Shown here one piece after another: positions 8,278-16,380 of a stretch of 64,000 bases of DNA. The notes under the pieces are model-generated. The model was not told the origin of the DNA. It made no database searches and saw only the letters and a program-made list of their open reading frames with translations. Position 1 is the stretch's first letter. Every line of letters begins with the position of its first letter. The position numbers were made by a program, and so were the translations under genes. The stretch lies in NCBI GenBank assembly GCA_963770635.1, contig CAVYQI010000002.1, positions 124,001 through 188,000 of the forward strand. Direction: 5' to 3'. The DNA comes from DASZIT01 sp963770635 (GTDB taxonomy: Bacteria > Actinomycetota > Acidimicrobiia > Acidimicrobiales > RAAP-2).

Positions 8278-8457
8278 CTCCACCCCCACCCCTCGGAGCA
8301 CGATCGAACATCCGAATCGCCGGGCCGCCAGCTGCAGCCGGGCCAGCTCATCGACCACCGACAGGTCGTACCCGCCATCCGGGGGCAGGACGCCACACAC
8401 CATGGTGGTGTCACCACTGACCAGTACCACCACGGTTCTGTCGGCGCTTCCTCCCAC
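8134..8457 (-). CDS. STAS-domain protein (anti-sigma-antagonist-like)
   Basis: The 107-residue product begins with a beta strand (TVVVLVSG), then LSVVDELARLQLAARRFGCSIVLRGV and ELAELLDFAGLTDVLP, the helix-strand-helix pattern of a small actinobacterial STAS family. Typical members end soon after that last helix. Here the frame runs on for about 30 low-complexity residues that are antisense to the sigma factor gene. The overlap (8134-8277) includes the palindrome, so the tail may be non-functional read-through. A later start (ATG 8403) is possible but would remove the first strand. Its position next to a sigma gene is suggestive of a regulatory pair, not proof. Confidence 0.68.
   Translation of the reverse strand: MGGSADRTVVVLVSGDTTMVCGVLPPDGGYDLSVVDELARLQLAARRFGCSIVLRGVGVELAELLDFAGLTDVLPPVVDDGREIGGKAEGGKQGGVEEGVEPGDPIA
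8208..8239. terminator. Perfect 32-bp palindrome in the overlap of convergent genes
   Basis: The left half TCTCCCGCCCGTCGTC is followed directly by its exact reverse complement, with no spacer. It lies inside the 3' ends of both the sigma gene and the STAS gene. Because it is symmetric, both strands encode the same peptide, LPPVVDDGRE. It could be a bidirectional, U-tail-less GC-rich terminator of a kind common in actinobacteria, or a protein binding site. Confidence 0.55.
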
Positions 8458-8564
8458 AGTGGTAGGACGCCGGAGCTACCATCGAATTCATCGGCGGACC
8501 GCTGATTTTTCTCCCGCACCGCCGTCGTAACTCCTGAGCACGAGGGAACCAGAGGGAGACAGCC

Positions 8565-8936
8565 ATGTTCACCAACACCAAGGCATTCAGTGGTTTCTCG
8601 GTTGACGACACCGAAACGGCGAAAGACTTCTACGAGAAGACGCTGGGGCTTGCCGTGACCGAGGAGTACGGCCTGTTGCATCTCCACATTGCCGGCGGCA
8701 CCGACATCGTCGTCTACCCCAAACCCGGCCACGTCCCGGCGTCGTTCACCATTCTCAACTTCCCGGTCGACGACATCGACGCTGCGGTCGATCAGTTGAT
8801 CGAGCGGGGGGTCCACTTCGAGGCCTACGAGGGCATGGAGGCCGACGACAAGGGCATCTTCCGGGGTGGCGGTCCGTACATCGCCTGGTTCACCGATCCC
8901 GCCGGCAACATCCTCTCGGTGCTGCAGGAGCGGTAG
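8565..8936 (+). CDS. VOC (glyoxalase/bleomycin-resistance fold) protein
   Basis: This 123-residue single VOC module has FSVDDTETAKDFYEKTLGL at the start and FTDPAGNILSVLQ at the end, the two halves of the betaalphabetabetabeta fold. Bases 8552-8557 (AGGGAG) form a good ribosome site before ATG 8565. Members include glyoxalases, dioxygenases and resistance proteins; the metal ligands are not complete enough to choose an activity. It stands alone between the STAS gene and the cupin. Confidence 0.85.
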   Translation: MFTNTKAFSGFSVDDTETAKDFYEKTLGLAVTEEYGLLHLHIAGGTDIVVYPKPGHVPASFTILNFPVDDIDAAVDQLIERGVHFEAYEGMEADDKGIFRGGGPYIAWFTDPAGNILSVLQER

Positions 8937-9035
8937 TGGTTGAGACCGCGCCAACCGTCGTAGGCGTTCAGCGAGTCGAAACGTTCTTCGGTAACGTTTG
9001 TAACGTGACGCGGACAACGAACGTCGGGGGTTACG

Positions 9036-9419
9036 GTGATTGTCCTCGACCTTGACCCGGTGTCGGTGGCGAGAATGGTCCAAGTGGACCTCGCCGGCTT
9101 GGAAGCCGAGCCCGATAGCCAGATCGGGAATTTCTCCTTCCACGGATGCACCGGAGGCGTCAGCGCCTTCAAAGGACGTCCACCGTGGGAGCTTCACGGC
9201 GCCGGTGACGAACTCCTCTTCATCCTGTCCGGTCGGTCCGAACTCACCGTGATCGAAGGCGGGGCCCCGACGGTGCGAACACTGTCAGCCGGTCAACTTG
9301 CCATCGTTCCACAAGGCGCCTGGCATTCCAACCAGGCTCCGGGCGGAGTCACCCTGCTGTGGATCACGCCCAGTGAAGGGAATGCGCACTCCTGGGATGA
9401 ACCAACCGCCGTCACCTGA
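9036..9419 (+). CDS. Small cupin-domain protein
   Basis: The 127-residue single-cupin protein has motif 1 around WELHGAGDELLFILSGRSELTV and motif 2 around LSAGQLAIVPQGAWHSNQ. The usual HxH of motif 1 appears as LHGAGDE, so one histidine is replaced; motif 2 keeps a histidine. It could be a metal-dependent isomerase or dioxygenase, or a non-catalytic ligand-binding protein. The start is GTG at 9036 after a G-run. The C-terminus (NAHSWDEPT) resembles small mannose-6-phosphate-isomerase-like cupins. Confidence 0.83.
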   Translation: MIVLDLDPVSVARMVQVDLAGLEAEPDSQIGNFSFHGCTGGVSAFKGRPPWELHGAGDELLFILSGRSELTVIEGGAPTVRTLSAGQLAIVPQGAWHSNQAPGGVTLLWITPSEGNAHSWDEPTAVT

Positions 9420-9495
9420 CCCGGCTCGGCGGACGGGGACACGTTGGCGAGAGGGGAATCCTGCGCTGGTCAGCCTCCGCCCGGGGGGGACCGGG

Positions 9496-10155
9496 CTACG
9501 GCGAGAGAGTCAGCAGCAGCGCGCGTATCGACTTGGCCACCGCGTCCCGGGTGGCCCTCGGTTGGTCGGAGTTGGCGATCAGCATCCCGCCCCGGGTCAG
9601 GGCGCCGAACAGCAGCCGGGTGAACGTCTCGGGGTCGTCCACCCGAAGCTCCCCCTCCGCCACCGCCGCCTCGATGACGGCCACGATTTCGGCGAAGGCG
9701 TAGCGCTCGTCCAGCTCGGTGAAACGAGCGAGTCCGAGAACGGCCGGGGCATCGGTGATCACGATGCGTTGGACATCCGGTTCGAGCACCGCGTCGAGGA
9801 ACGATTCGAGCGCCCGGGCCAGGAACTCGACGCTGCCGGGGGCGCCCGCGGCGGCCTGGGCCGACGCTTCCAGGAGTTCGGTGTGGACTTCTTCGAAGAC
9901 GGCTTCGAACAACGCCAACTTGGAGGGGAAGTGGTGGTACAGCGCACCGGTGGTCACCCGTGCCTCCCGGGCCAGATCCTCGACCGAGGTGGCGGCAAAG
10001 CCGTCCCGGCCGAACAGCCGGCGACCGGCGGCGGTCAGGGCGGTCCGGGTCTGGGCCACCTGCTCGGCCCGCAGGTTCGGTGGGCCGGTCTCGGGCGATG
10101 ACGACTCGGTCACCCCGACTGTGTAGCGCGTTTCGTGCTCTTGACTCTCATCCAC
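9496..10155 (-). CDS. TetR-family transcriptional regulator
   Basis: The 219-residue protein has an N-terminal TetR DNA-binding domain: LTAAGRRLFGRDGFAATSVEDLAREARVTTGALYHHFPSKLALFEAVFE, recognised by its helix pattern and the YHHFPSK turn. The C-terminal ligand domain resembles the TetR_C group with RIVITDAPAVLG. It starts at GTG 10155, only a few bases from the dyad-rich intergenic region shared with the divergent mycothiol-enzyme gene, so it probably represses that gene and itself. A start a few codons downstream is also possible. The inducer is unknown. Confidence 0.92.
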   Translation of the reverse strand: MDESQEHETRYTVGVTESSSPETGPPNLRAEQVAQTRTALTAAGRRLFGRDGFAATSVEDLAREARVTTGALYHHFPSKLALFEAVFEEVHTELLEASAQAAAGAPGSVEFLARALESFLDAVLEPDVQRIVITDAPAVLGLARFTELDERYAFAEIVAVIEAAVAEGELRVDDPETFTRLLFGALTRGGMLIANSDQPRATRDAVAKSIRALLLTLSP

Positions 10156-10159
10156 GATC

Positions 10160-10200
10160 TTGACATAGTACTACTATGCAAAATAGTTATGATATGTCAA
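10160..10200. promoter_or_regulatory. Divergent promoter with TetR-type operator
   Basis: TTGACATA (10160-10167) and TATGTCAA (10193-10200) form an 8-bp inverted repeat, so each strand carries a TTGACA -35-like box facing inward. Overlapping the left arm is a perfect 15-bp palindrome, CATAGTA-C-TACTATG (10164-10178). TAGTTA (10184) could be the plus-strand -10 at 18-bp spacing. A TetR dimer bound here would block both promoters. Confidence 0.6.
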
Positions 10201-10219
10201 TCACGGAAGGAGGGTCCCG

Positions 10220-10963
10220 ATGAAAGGGGCAATCGAAGCGCTCGAGGCCGACCGGCAGGCATTGCTCGGGATCTGCGAAGGGCTCGCCGAGCCGAATTGG
10301 AAAACGGAGAGCGGCTGCGCCGGCTGGTCGGTTCAGGACGTGGTGGCCCACATGGGTGCGTTGTTCTGGGCGGTGGTCGACCCGTCGAAACTGCCCGACA
10401 CCGGCGAGCTTCCGACCGAAAGGGCCCAGGATGTGTATGTCGAGGCCCGGCGGTCGTTGAGCGCGACCGAGGTGGTGGCCGACTACGAGAAGGTGAGCGC
10501 CGAGGCCATCGAGCGGTTGTCCGGGCTGGAGGGTCAGGACTTCGAGGTGCCGCTCGGCGATCTTGGCACCTACCCGGCGTCGGTGTTGCCTAACGCCTTC
10601 TCCTTCGATCACTACATCCACATCCGCGCCGATCTCTTCTCCCCCCGGGGACCGTTGACCGGGGAACCACCGCCCGCCGACGAGCTCCGGTTGGTACCGA
10701 CCATCGACTGGATCGAGGCCGCCCTTCCCCAACAGAACGCCGAGCTTCTGGCATCGCTCGGCGGCACTGTCGATCTGGTCCTCGACGGCCCGGGCGGTGG
10801 GGCCATCCATCTCGGCGCCGGCGACCGTGGAGCCGAGATCCGCTCCAGCACTCCGTCGTTCGTCCGGTGGATCACCCAGCGGGCAGGCTGGGAGGGCGAA
10901 GGCGTCGAAACCTCCGGGGACAAGGGACTGCTGGACATCGCCCGAGAGCTGAAGGTGTTCTGA
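10220..10963 (+). CDS. Mycothiol-dependent maleylpyruvate isomerase-family protein
   Basis: The 247-residue protein starts with an MDMPI/DinB-type four-helix bundle: LEADRQALLGICEGLAEPNW, then SGCAGWSVQDVVAHMGALFW with the metal-binding histidine, and a second histidine region at FSFDHYIHIRADLF. The C-terminal part (SLGGTVDLVLDGPGGGAIHL) resembles the SCP2-like second domain of these enzymes. Related proteins use mycothiol, the actinobacterial thiol, for isomerisation or conjugation. An AAGGAGG site precedes the ATG. It is divergent from, and probably repressed by, the TetR regulator. Confidence 0.85.
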   Translation: MKGAIEALEADRQALLGICEGLAEPNWKTESGCAGWSVQDVVAHMGALFWAVVDPSKLPDTGELPTERAQDVYVEARRSLSATEVVADYEKVSAEAIERLSGLEGQDFEVPLGDLGTYPASVLPNAFSFDHYIHIRADLFSPRGPLTGEPPPADELRLVPTIDWIEAALPQQNAELLASLGGTVDLVLDGPGGGAIHLGAGDRGAEIRSSTPSFVRWITQRAGWEGEGVETSGDKGLLDIARELKVF

Positions 10964-11124
10964 TGGCGGCCGAGGTCCAACCATCCACCACGGTGGAGCC
11001 GCGGGCGGTCGGCAACGCCGCGGTGCGGACCGCGGCGTTGGCCGGCGGGCCCAAGCCGTGGCTGGGATTCAAGTTCGGTGGGTCGCTGACCGGCCCGTCA
11101 CCGGGCCGACGAGCTCAGGGCTGA
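10963..11124 (+). CDS. Small coupled ORF, 53 residues, unknown
   Basis: The ATG overlaps the stop of the upstream gene (TGATG), which suggests translational coupling. The 53-residue product (MAAEVQPSTTVEPRAV...) has no recognisable domain and ends inside the convergent CHAP gene. It could be a real small protein, the truncated start of a lost downstream gene, or a chance frame. Confidence 0.35.
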   Translation: MAAEVQPSTTVEPRAVGNAAVRTAALAGGPKPWLGFKFGGSLTGPSPGRRAQG

Positions 11125-12548
11125 ACGTAGCCGTAGATGGGATCGCCGTTGTACTGGTTGGAGTCGGCCGGGAGGAACGGTCCGTTGGTGATGACGGCGT
11201 ACTTGCCGTTCGGCTCGGGCCCGGCGTCGCCCTCGACGGTGGTGATGGCTCCGTCCGGCCAGACCTGGGCGACGATCCCCATGTGCGGCGAACTTGAAGA
11301 TGACTGCGGTCCGGTCCCGTACATCACGAAGTCGCCGCCGGCCGGTACCGCGTTCCCGCCGAGGTCCAGACCCTGGCCCGCCCCCCAGGAGAAGACGTCG
11401 CCGGTGAACGAGTACCTGGGGATAGGGATGCCGTTCTGGTTCCATGCCCAGGTGGCAAACAGCGAGCACCACTCCTCGCAGGGCCCGTAGGGGTTGCAGA
11501 AATCACCCTGGTTGGCGAGCGGATCCGGCCCCACCTGCGACGCCGCGGTCTGGACGATCCCGGCTCCGGCACCCGGAGGGGGATCGGTGAAACCGATGGC
11601 GATGTCGTCAGGTTGCAGGATCCAGTACCCGCCCCCGTCGCGGGTGGCGACGATGGCGGCGGTCGGGGAGAACGGCGGGAGGTTGGGGGACGGGCCCATG
11701 AATTTGGCGTCGCCGTAGGACAACACGCCGGCGGTGGCGGCCACCAGCCAGTAGCCACGGCCGTCATGGGTGGGGGCGATACCGGTGATCGAGGTGCCGA
11801 TGTTGTCGTTGGCCGCCGAGCCGTAGAACGTCGCGTCACCGAAGGCGAAGATCCCGCCGTCGGCCGCCACCAACCAGTACCCCCGGCCATCGGGGGTCGA
11901 CGCCATCCCGACGATCGGCTGGTTGAGCTGGATGGCGCCCGTCGAACCGTAGAAGGCGGCATCACCGAAGGCGAAGATCCCGCCGTCGGATGCGACCAGC
12001 CAGTACCCGTGCCCGTCGGGGGTGGCGGCCATGCCCACCACCGGCTGGTTCAACCTCATGGCCCCGGTCGAACCGTAGAACTGGGCGTCGCCGAAGGAGA
12101 ACACCCCGCCGTCGAGGGCGGTGAGCCAGTAGCCACCACCGTCGGGAGTGGCGGCCATGCCCACCACCGGTGCGTTGATGGTGAAGCTTCCGGTCGAACC
12201 GTAGAAGTGGGCGTCGCCGAAAGAGAACACCCCGCCGTCGGCGGCGGCCACCCAGTAACCCCGGCTGTCGGCGGTCGACGCCATGGCGACTGCCGGTGCT
12301 GCCAGGGTGATCCCGTTGAAGCTGCCGTAGGTGGCGGCGTCGCCCTCGGCGACCACCCCTCCACCAGCGAAGAGGCCCCCTGACGGCGCGGCGGCGTGCC
12401 CGGCGCTGGCACTGAGCAACGGCGACTGAGTCACTACCGCCAGCGTCAGGGAGAGGGCGGATGCCACCATGACGGCAACGCGACCCCCCCGGCGACTCCG
12501 CACCCCGGAAGCATAAGGGAAGGATCGCCCTGCGGGTGGGCGCGCCAT
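11115..12548 (-). CDS. Secreted protein: six 42-residue repeats plus CHAP amidase domain
   Basis: The 477-residue protein has an Arg-rich N-terminus and a signal-peptide helix (VAVMVASALSLTLAVV, about residues 23-40). Residues about 70-320 are tandem repeats of the form GYWLVAADGGIFAFGDAxFYGSTGA, six GYW units. After a Pro/Gly linker comes a CHAP-like domain: EEWCSLFATWAWNQNG carries the likely catalytic cysteine and SPHMGIVAQVW the histidine, typical of peptidoglycan amidases or endopeptidases. The repeats probably form a beta-propeller or adhesive platform outside the cell. No other cell-wall gene is adjacent. The hydrolase call is good; the role of the repeats is inference. Confidence 0.85.
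   Translation of the reverse strand: MARPPAGRSFPYASGVRSRRGGRVAVMVASALSLTLAVVTQSPLLSASAGHAAAPSGGLFAGGGVVAEGDAATYGSFNGITLAAPAVAMASTADSRGYWVAAADGGVFSFGDAHFYGSTGSFTINAPVVGMAATPDGGGYWLTALDGGVFSFGDAQFYGSTGAMRLNQPVVGMAATPDGHGYWLVASDGGIFAFGDAAFYGSTGAIQLNQPIVGMASTPDGRGYWLVAADGGIFAFGDATFYGSAANDNIGTSITGIAPTHDGRGYWLVAATAGVLSYGDAKFMGPSPNLPPFSPTAAIVATRDGGGYWILQPDDIAIGFTDPPPGAGAGIVQTAASQVGPDPLANQGDFCNPYGPCEEWCSLFATWAWNQNGIPIPRYSFTGDVFSWGAGQGLDLGGNAVPAGGDFVMYGTGPQSSSSSPHMGIVAQVWPDGAITTVEGDAGPEPNGKYAVITNGPFLPADSNQYNGDPIYGYVQP
11640..12345 (-). repeat. Tandem 126-bp repeats encoding 42-residue units
   Basis: The sequence GTCGAACCGTAGAA recurs at 11941, 12067 and 12193, exactly 126 bp apart, with more diverged copies on either side. 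Each unit encodes 42 residues (GYW..., DGG, F.FGDA.FYGS, NQP.VGMA). The same period and motif occur in the gene at 31239. Confidence 0.85.
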
Positions 12549-12578
12549 CCAAAGCCGACCTGGGGTGGCGGTGAGGTT

Positions 12579-12965
12579 TTAGGCGTCCCCCGACAGCATC
12601 TTGGTGATCTGGCCCATATCGAAATAATCGCGCCAGGCACTTATCTTTCCGTCACGAATCTCAAACGTGCCCATCACCGGCAGCGGTGCGACCTTGTCCC
12701 CGATGGTGAACGTGTCGATACGCTCGGTGAGCACCACGTTGTCGCGGACGGCCAGGTGGAGGGTTTCGATCGTCAGACTTTCCGACATCGCGAAGAAGCC
12801 GTCAATCACGGCGATGGCGGCGTCGATCCCGATCGCGGGGTCCATGGGGATGTTGTGGTAGACGACATCGTCGGTAAAGAACTGGCGCAGAGCTTCGGCA
12901 TCGTGCTTCCCGACTCCGTCGCAAAGATCTCTGACGACCTGTTCGGCGGCTTGTTCAGATCCCAT
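12579..12965 (-). CDS. Limonene-1,2-epoxide hydrolase-family protein
   Basis: This is a 128-residue NTF2-like fold. ERIDTF and WRDYFD match the Arg-x-Asp and second Asp that form the Asp-Arg-Asp catalytic triad of limonene epoxide hydrolases, and VYHNIPMDP matches the family's early segment. I chose ATG 12965 because AGGAGG lies 6 bp upstream; an in-frame start at 12998 is less likely. It would open an epoxide with water in the cytoplasm. The substrate is unknown; related actinobacterial proteins act on varied lipophilic epoxides. Confidence 0.82.
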   Translation of the reverse strand: MGSEQAAEQVVRDLCDGVGKHDAEALRQFFTDDVVYHNIPMDPAIGIDAAIAVIDGFFAMSESLTIETLHLAVRDNVVLTERIDTFTIGDKVAPLPVMGTFEIRDGKISAWRDYFDMGQITKMLSGDA

Positions 12966-13072
12966 CGTTATCCTCCTGGAGCGGCGTGTCAGGCTCACGT
13001 TAGCGAATCAGATGGCGGAGGTCATCAACGACGTGCTCCGACTCCCTCGTCGGGGCCACGTCACGCCGACGG

Positions 13073-14887
13073 CTATCCCGGCTGGACGCAGTTGAATACC
13101 GGGTGCCCGCCTATGGCCTGGAGAAATGCCCCCGGCGCATCGCCCAGCGATGCGGTGGTGGGTACCGTAATGCAGCGGCTCTGGCGAGGTGGCGGCCCGG
13201 TGGGGGTCGCTTCACTGGCGAACGAGGAGGAGAGATGCGGCACCGCGGTAGACGCGGAGACGCAGTTCGCCCGATTGGCGCTCAGGTAGCAGCCCAGCCA
13301 GTCCTGGGCGTAGTGAGCCGATACCGCCAACGACCAAGCGGTGCGGGTGATGAACGGCGTGTCGATGAAGTCGGTGTGGAGCCCGCCCTCCAAAACGATG
13401 AGCGACAGCGCGCTCCGGCCGGGCCCCTGCGTCCGGAGTTGGTCGTAAAGAGGTTTCATCTCCGCGTAGCCGATTCCGTTGCCGCCGGTGCCGAAGTCAA
13501 TGCCGCCCACCGCCGGGCCGATCAGGGTGGGCGACCCGTCGAAGTCGGAGGTCTGGAACTGCACGGGGACGGCGGCCGTGGTCGGCGCCGCCCCGGACAG
13601 GGCCACTCCCGCGGCAAGGGGCGGCAGCGGCCTGCCATCCGCCCCGGTTCCACCGCTTCCCTGAAACCACAGATAATTGAGCAGGCTCAGCGCCCCCATC
13701 GAGTGCCCGACCACCGCCAGCTTGGACGGGTCGATAGCACCCAGGGCCGGGTCGACCGGGTTGGCACCGGCCGGAGCGTAGGCCGGGTTGTGGATGGCGG
13801 GGTTGGGGGACATCGCCGGCCCGGGGAACCCCAGGGGCGTGGCGGTGGCCAGGTTCACCACCGGGGTGATCGGCTGGCCGACCACCCACCGAACCACGTC
13901 CTGGAGGTCGCGGCAGGCGCCGGCGAACTCGCAATCGGCCACCGAGGGCGTGAACAGATTGGCCACGCTCCCTTCGGACTGGCCCTGTCCGGCGGGGTCG
14001 TAGGTCACCACGATGTCGCCGGCTCGGGCCAGGGACATCGCCAACCAGAAGTAAGAATCCTGAGCCGAGGCGAGGCCGTCGGAGATCACCACGGTCGGCA
14101 GGCCGCGCCCTCCGTTGAGCGAGGCCCGGGGTGCCAGCCCGTTGGGTGCCGCACACGATGATGGGTCCGGGTTCACGGACGGGCATCCGGGCTTGAGGGC
14201 GATGGCCGGGAACCAGACGGTGGCCGAGAGGGTCAGACCTCGAGAGTTGACGATCTGGGTGCGCTGGGCCAGCCCTTCTTTATAGGTGTCACCGGCGGTT
14301 CCGGGTGCCGCACAGCTGCCACTGGTGGTCTCGTAGGTCACCGCGCCGGAGTCGGCGAGGCAGGGGTACAAGAAGTAACCGGTGCTCGCAGTCCCGGTGG
14401 ACATGGCCACGAAGTCGCCTGGGTCACCCGAAACCCCGTTGTGATCGTAATCGGGCATGAAGTCCGGATTGGCCATGTCGGTGACATCGTCCCCGACGAC
14501 CCGGGGGCGGAGATGGATGAGAGCGGATGCCATCTCCTCGGAAATGGCCACGGCATTGGACGGGCCGTTCGGGCCCAGCAGGGCACTGGGATCGAGCTGG
14601 GAGGGAAGCCCCTGGATGGTGGCTTGGGCGCTGGCGAGCTCTTGACCAAGGGCGTACGCACCGAGGTCCGGGTTGGTGAGATTGGACAGGGGGTTCTGGG
14701 CCCAATCCAGAAACGACGTCAACGGATAGACGATGCCGGCGGTGTCGGTGGCCGGACTCGCGGCTGCGGCTCCGCTGTCAACGAGGGCAGGGCCCAGAAT
14801 GCTCAGGATGAGGAAACCGGTGGCCGCGACCAGGAGTTTCCGTATCCGCACCTGGGCAGTCTGGTCGCCGGGGTGAATGGTGGTCAA
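13073..14887 (-). CDS. Large secreted alpha/beta hydrolase
   Basis: This 604-residue protein has an N-terminal signal peptide or anchor (LLVAATGFLILSILGPALV). The middle and C-terminal parts form an alpha/beta hydrolase: LPTVVISDGLASAQDSYFW, VTYDPAGQGQSEG, the nucleophile elbow VVGHSMGALS (Ser about 395) and a late His in GGLHTDF. Several cysteines are spaced as if paired, which fits an extracellular protein. There is an insertion of about 50 residues before the elbow (AIHNPAYAPAGANPVDP). It is probably an esterase or lipase acting outside the cell. Confidence 0.82.
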   Translation of the reverse strand: MTTIHPGDQTAQVRIRKLLVAATGFLILSILGPALVDSGAAAASPATDTAGIVYPLTSFLDWAQNPLSNLTNPDLGAYALGQELASAQATIQGLPSQLDPSALLGPNGPSNAVAISEEMASALIHLRPRVVGDDVTDMANPDFMPDYDHNGVSGDPGDFVAMSTGTASTGYFLYPCLADSGAVTYETTSGSCAAPGTAGDTYKEGLAQRTQIVNSRGLTLSATVWFPAIALKPGCPSVNPDPSSCAAPNGLAPRASLNGGRGLPTVVISDGLASAQDSYFWLAMSLARAGDIVVTYDPAGQGQSEGSVANLFTPSVADCEFAGACRDLQDVVRWVVGQPITPVVNLATATPLGFPGPAMSPNPAIHNPAYAPAGANPVDPALGAIDPSKLAVVGHSMGALSLLNYLWFQGSGGTGADGRPLPPLAAGVALSGAAPTTAAVPVQFQTSDFDGSPTLIGPAVGGIDFGTGGNGIGYAEMKPLYDQLRTQGPGRSALSLIVLEGGLHTDFIDTPFITRTAWSLAVSAHYAQDWLGCYLSANRANCVSASTAVPHLSSSFASEATPTGPPPRQSRCITVPTTASLGDAPGAFLQAIGGHPVFNCVQPG

Positions 14888-14926
14888 TCTGGAGCCAGGG
14901 TGAGCGGGACGCCGCAGGCGCCAGCC

Positions 14927-15259
14927 TCAATCGCTCTCGAACAGGGGCCGGAGACGGAGCTCGAGTCCGGCTTCGTCGGGTTGGGAGAAACGATCGGCCG
15001 TCCAGACTTCCAAACCGCTGGCATAGACGTCGACGGGTATGCCGGTCACCTCGATCCATCGAACCACTGCATCACCCCAACGTTCCTCGATCAGCGCTTC
15101 CCGGATGCGCTCGCGGAGGCCTGCAGCGATGGTTCCGCCGGGGGTGGCCGCCACCACCTTCAAAGCCAGCACATGGTGAAGGGTGTCGATGTCATCGGCG
15201 GCGTAGACAGCCGGCGGATCCCCTCGCACCACTGCATAGGCCAGGGTGGTGTCGGGCAC
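14927..15259 (-). CDS. Hypothetical protein downstream of DNA methyltransferase
   Basis: This product of about 110 residues (GTG 15259) begins 5 bp after the methyltransferase stop, so it belongs to the same transcription unit. It looks like a mixed alpha/beta protein with a central helical part (IREALIEERWGDAVVRWIEVTG) and an acidic C-terminal strand region. I do not recognise a family. Given its place it could be a partner or immunity factor for a restriction-modification function, which is speculation. A CTG start overlapping the upstream stop is an alternative. Confidence 0.6.
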   Translation of the reverse strand: MPDTTLAYAVVRGDPPAVYAADDIDTLHHVLALKVVAATPGGTIAAGLRERIREALIEERWGDAVVRWIEVTGIPVDVYASGLEVWTADRFSQPDEAGLELRLRPLFESD

Positions 15260-15264
15260 GGCAA

Positions 15265-16380
15265 TCAGCGAGACGGCTTCAGGTCCGCGGGGGTCCAAAA
15301 GCCGGGGAGCGCCCGCGACCGATGGCCGCCGCCGGCATAGTTGGCCAGTCGCTCCCGGTCGGGGCTGTTGAGCATCCCCATCACATCGAACACACCGTTC
15401 GGCCCGACCGTGCGCAGGGCCCGGTCCCCGGTGCTGCGCCGAGGTGGAAGGTGCGACGAGAGCAGCACCACCGGTCTGACGTCGCGGGTCGCCAACACGC
15501 TGGCCCGGCCCAGGCACTTCCAAAGAGCATCCGTCCGGAGAAGGCCGCCCCGAGTGGAGGTGAAGGCGCCGGTCACGTCGAAGTACCACTTCTCGCCGTC
15601 GGCATCGTTGGCGACCAGATTGACCAGCAGCCCCAGACCGGGGATCTTGTAGTTGCGCTGGCAGATCTCGAATCCGGCATCCTCCAGGATGTCGGCGGCA
15701 AGCGCCTGGGCCGCCTTACCCTCTTCAGTCGAACGGGAGTGGCTGTTGGCGTTTTTGCTCGACGCCGGCGTCACCACTGGCGTGACCTTCGTGCGCTTGG
15801 TGCCTTTGGCCGCTTGCGCCTTGAGCTCATCGGCAACCCGGGCCTTGGCCAGGCCGATATAGGCGCGGTCGGTGTCGTAGCCGACGTAGCGGCGGTCGGT
15901 CTTGACCGCCGCGACCGCCGTCGTGCCCGAGCCCATGAACGGGTCGAGGACGAGGTCGTCCTTGAAGGTGTAGAGCTCGATCAGTCGCTGGGGTAGTTCG
16001 ACCGGAAACGGCGCCGGATGGTGGACCCGCCGGGCCGACTCCGGTCGGATGTGCCAGAGGTCGAGGGTGGCGTCGAGGAACTCGTCGGTCGAGATCGACG
16101 GCTCGTACGGCCGACCCTGAGCGCGCCGGTCTTCGACGTCGACGGCGCGGTCGAACCGGCCCTTCGAGGCGATGATGACCCGTTCGGTGACATCCCGGAG
16201 GACCGGGTTGGTCGGCGAGCGGTACGACCCCCAGGCGCAGGACCCGGCGGCGCCGTCGGCCTTCTTCCAGATGACCTCACCCCGAAGCAGCATCCCGAGA
16301 TCGTCGTCGAGGATCCGGATGACGTCGGCGGCCAGCGACCGGTACGGCTTGCGGCCGAGGTTGGCGACATTGACCGCCAT
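15265..16380 (-). CDS. DNA methyltransferase, C-terminal fragment, with nuclease-like tail (frameshifted gene)
   Basis: This frame carries the AdoMet-binding motif DPFMGSGTTAVAA and the flanking FPVELPQRLIELYTF of beta-class N6-adenine/N4-cytosine methyltransferases, in which the AdoMet site follows the catalytic motif. The catalytic half lies in another frame at 16277-16729, and the join RVLEPGGRMAVNVANLG shows one original gene. After about residue 215 there is an extra domain: AADILEDAGFEICQRNYKI, then EKWYFDVTGAFTSTRGGLLRTDALWK. It resembles a restriction-endonuclease-like alpha/beta core, with Asp and Lys candidates. Whether it cuts DNA is unknown. Confidence 0.82.
   Translation of the reverse strand: MAVNVANLGRKPYRSLAADVIRILDDDLGMLLRGEVIWKKADGAAGSCAWGSYRSPTNPVLRDVTERVIIASKGRFDRAVDVEDRRAQGRPYEPSISTDEFLDATLDLWHIRPESARRVHHPAPFPVELPQRLIELYTFKDDLVLDPFMGSGTTAVAAVKTDRRYVGYDTDRAYIGLAKARVADELKAQAAKGTKRTKVTPVVTPASSKNANSHSRSTEEGKAAQALAADILEDAGFEICQRNYKIPGLGLLVNLVANDADGEKWYFDVTGAFTSTRGGLLRTDALWKCLGRASVLATRDVRPVVLLSSHLPPRRSTGDRALRTVGPNGVFDVMGMLNSPDRERLANYAGGGHRSRALPGFWTPADLKPSR

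Noticed and set aside
11640..12345. Possible CRISPR array because of regular repeats
   Set aside because: The 126-bp period equals 42 codons, units are diverged at synonymous and non-synonymous sites, and they lie inside a gene; there are no unique spacers.
11613..12383. Repetitive His/Gly/Val ORF on the plus strand across the CHAP gene repeats
   Set aside because: It merely mirrors the 126-bp repeats on the opposite strand; the minus-strand product has signal peptide, repeats and catalytic domain.
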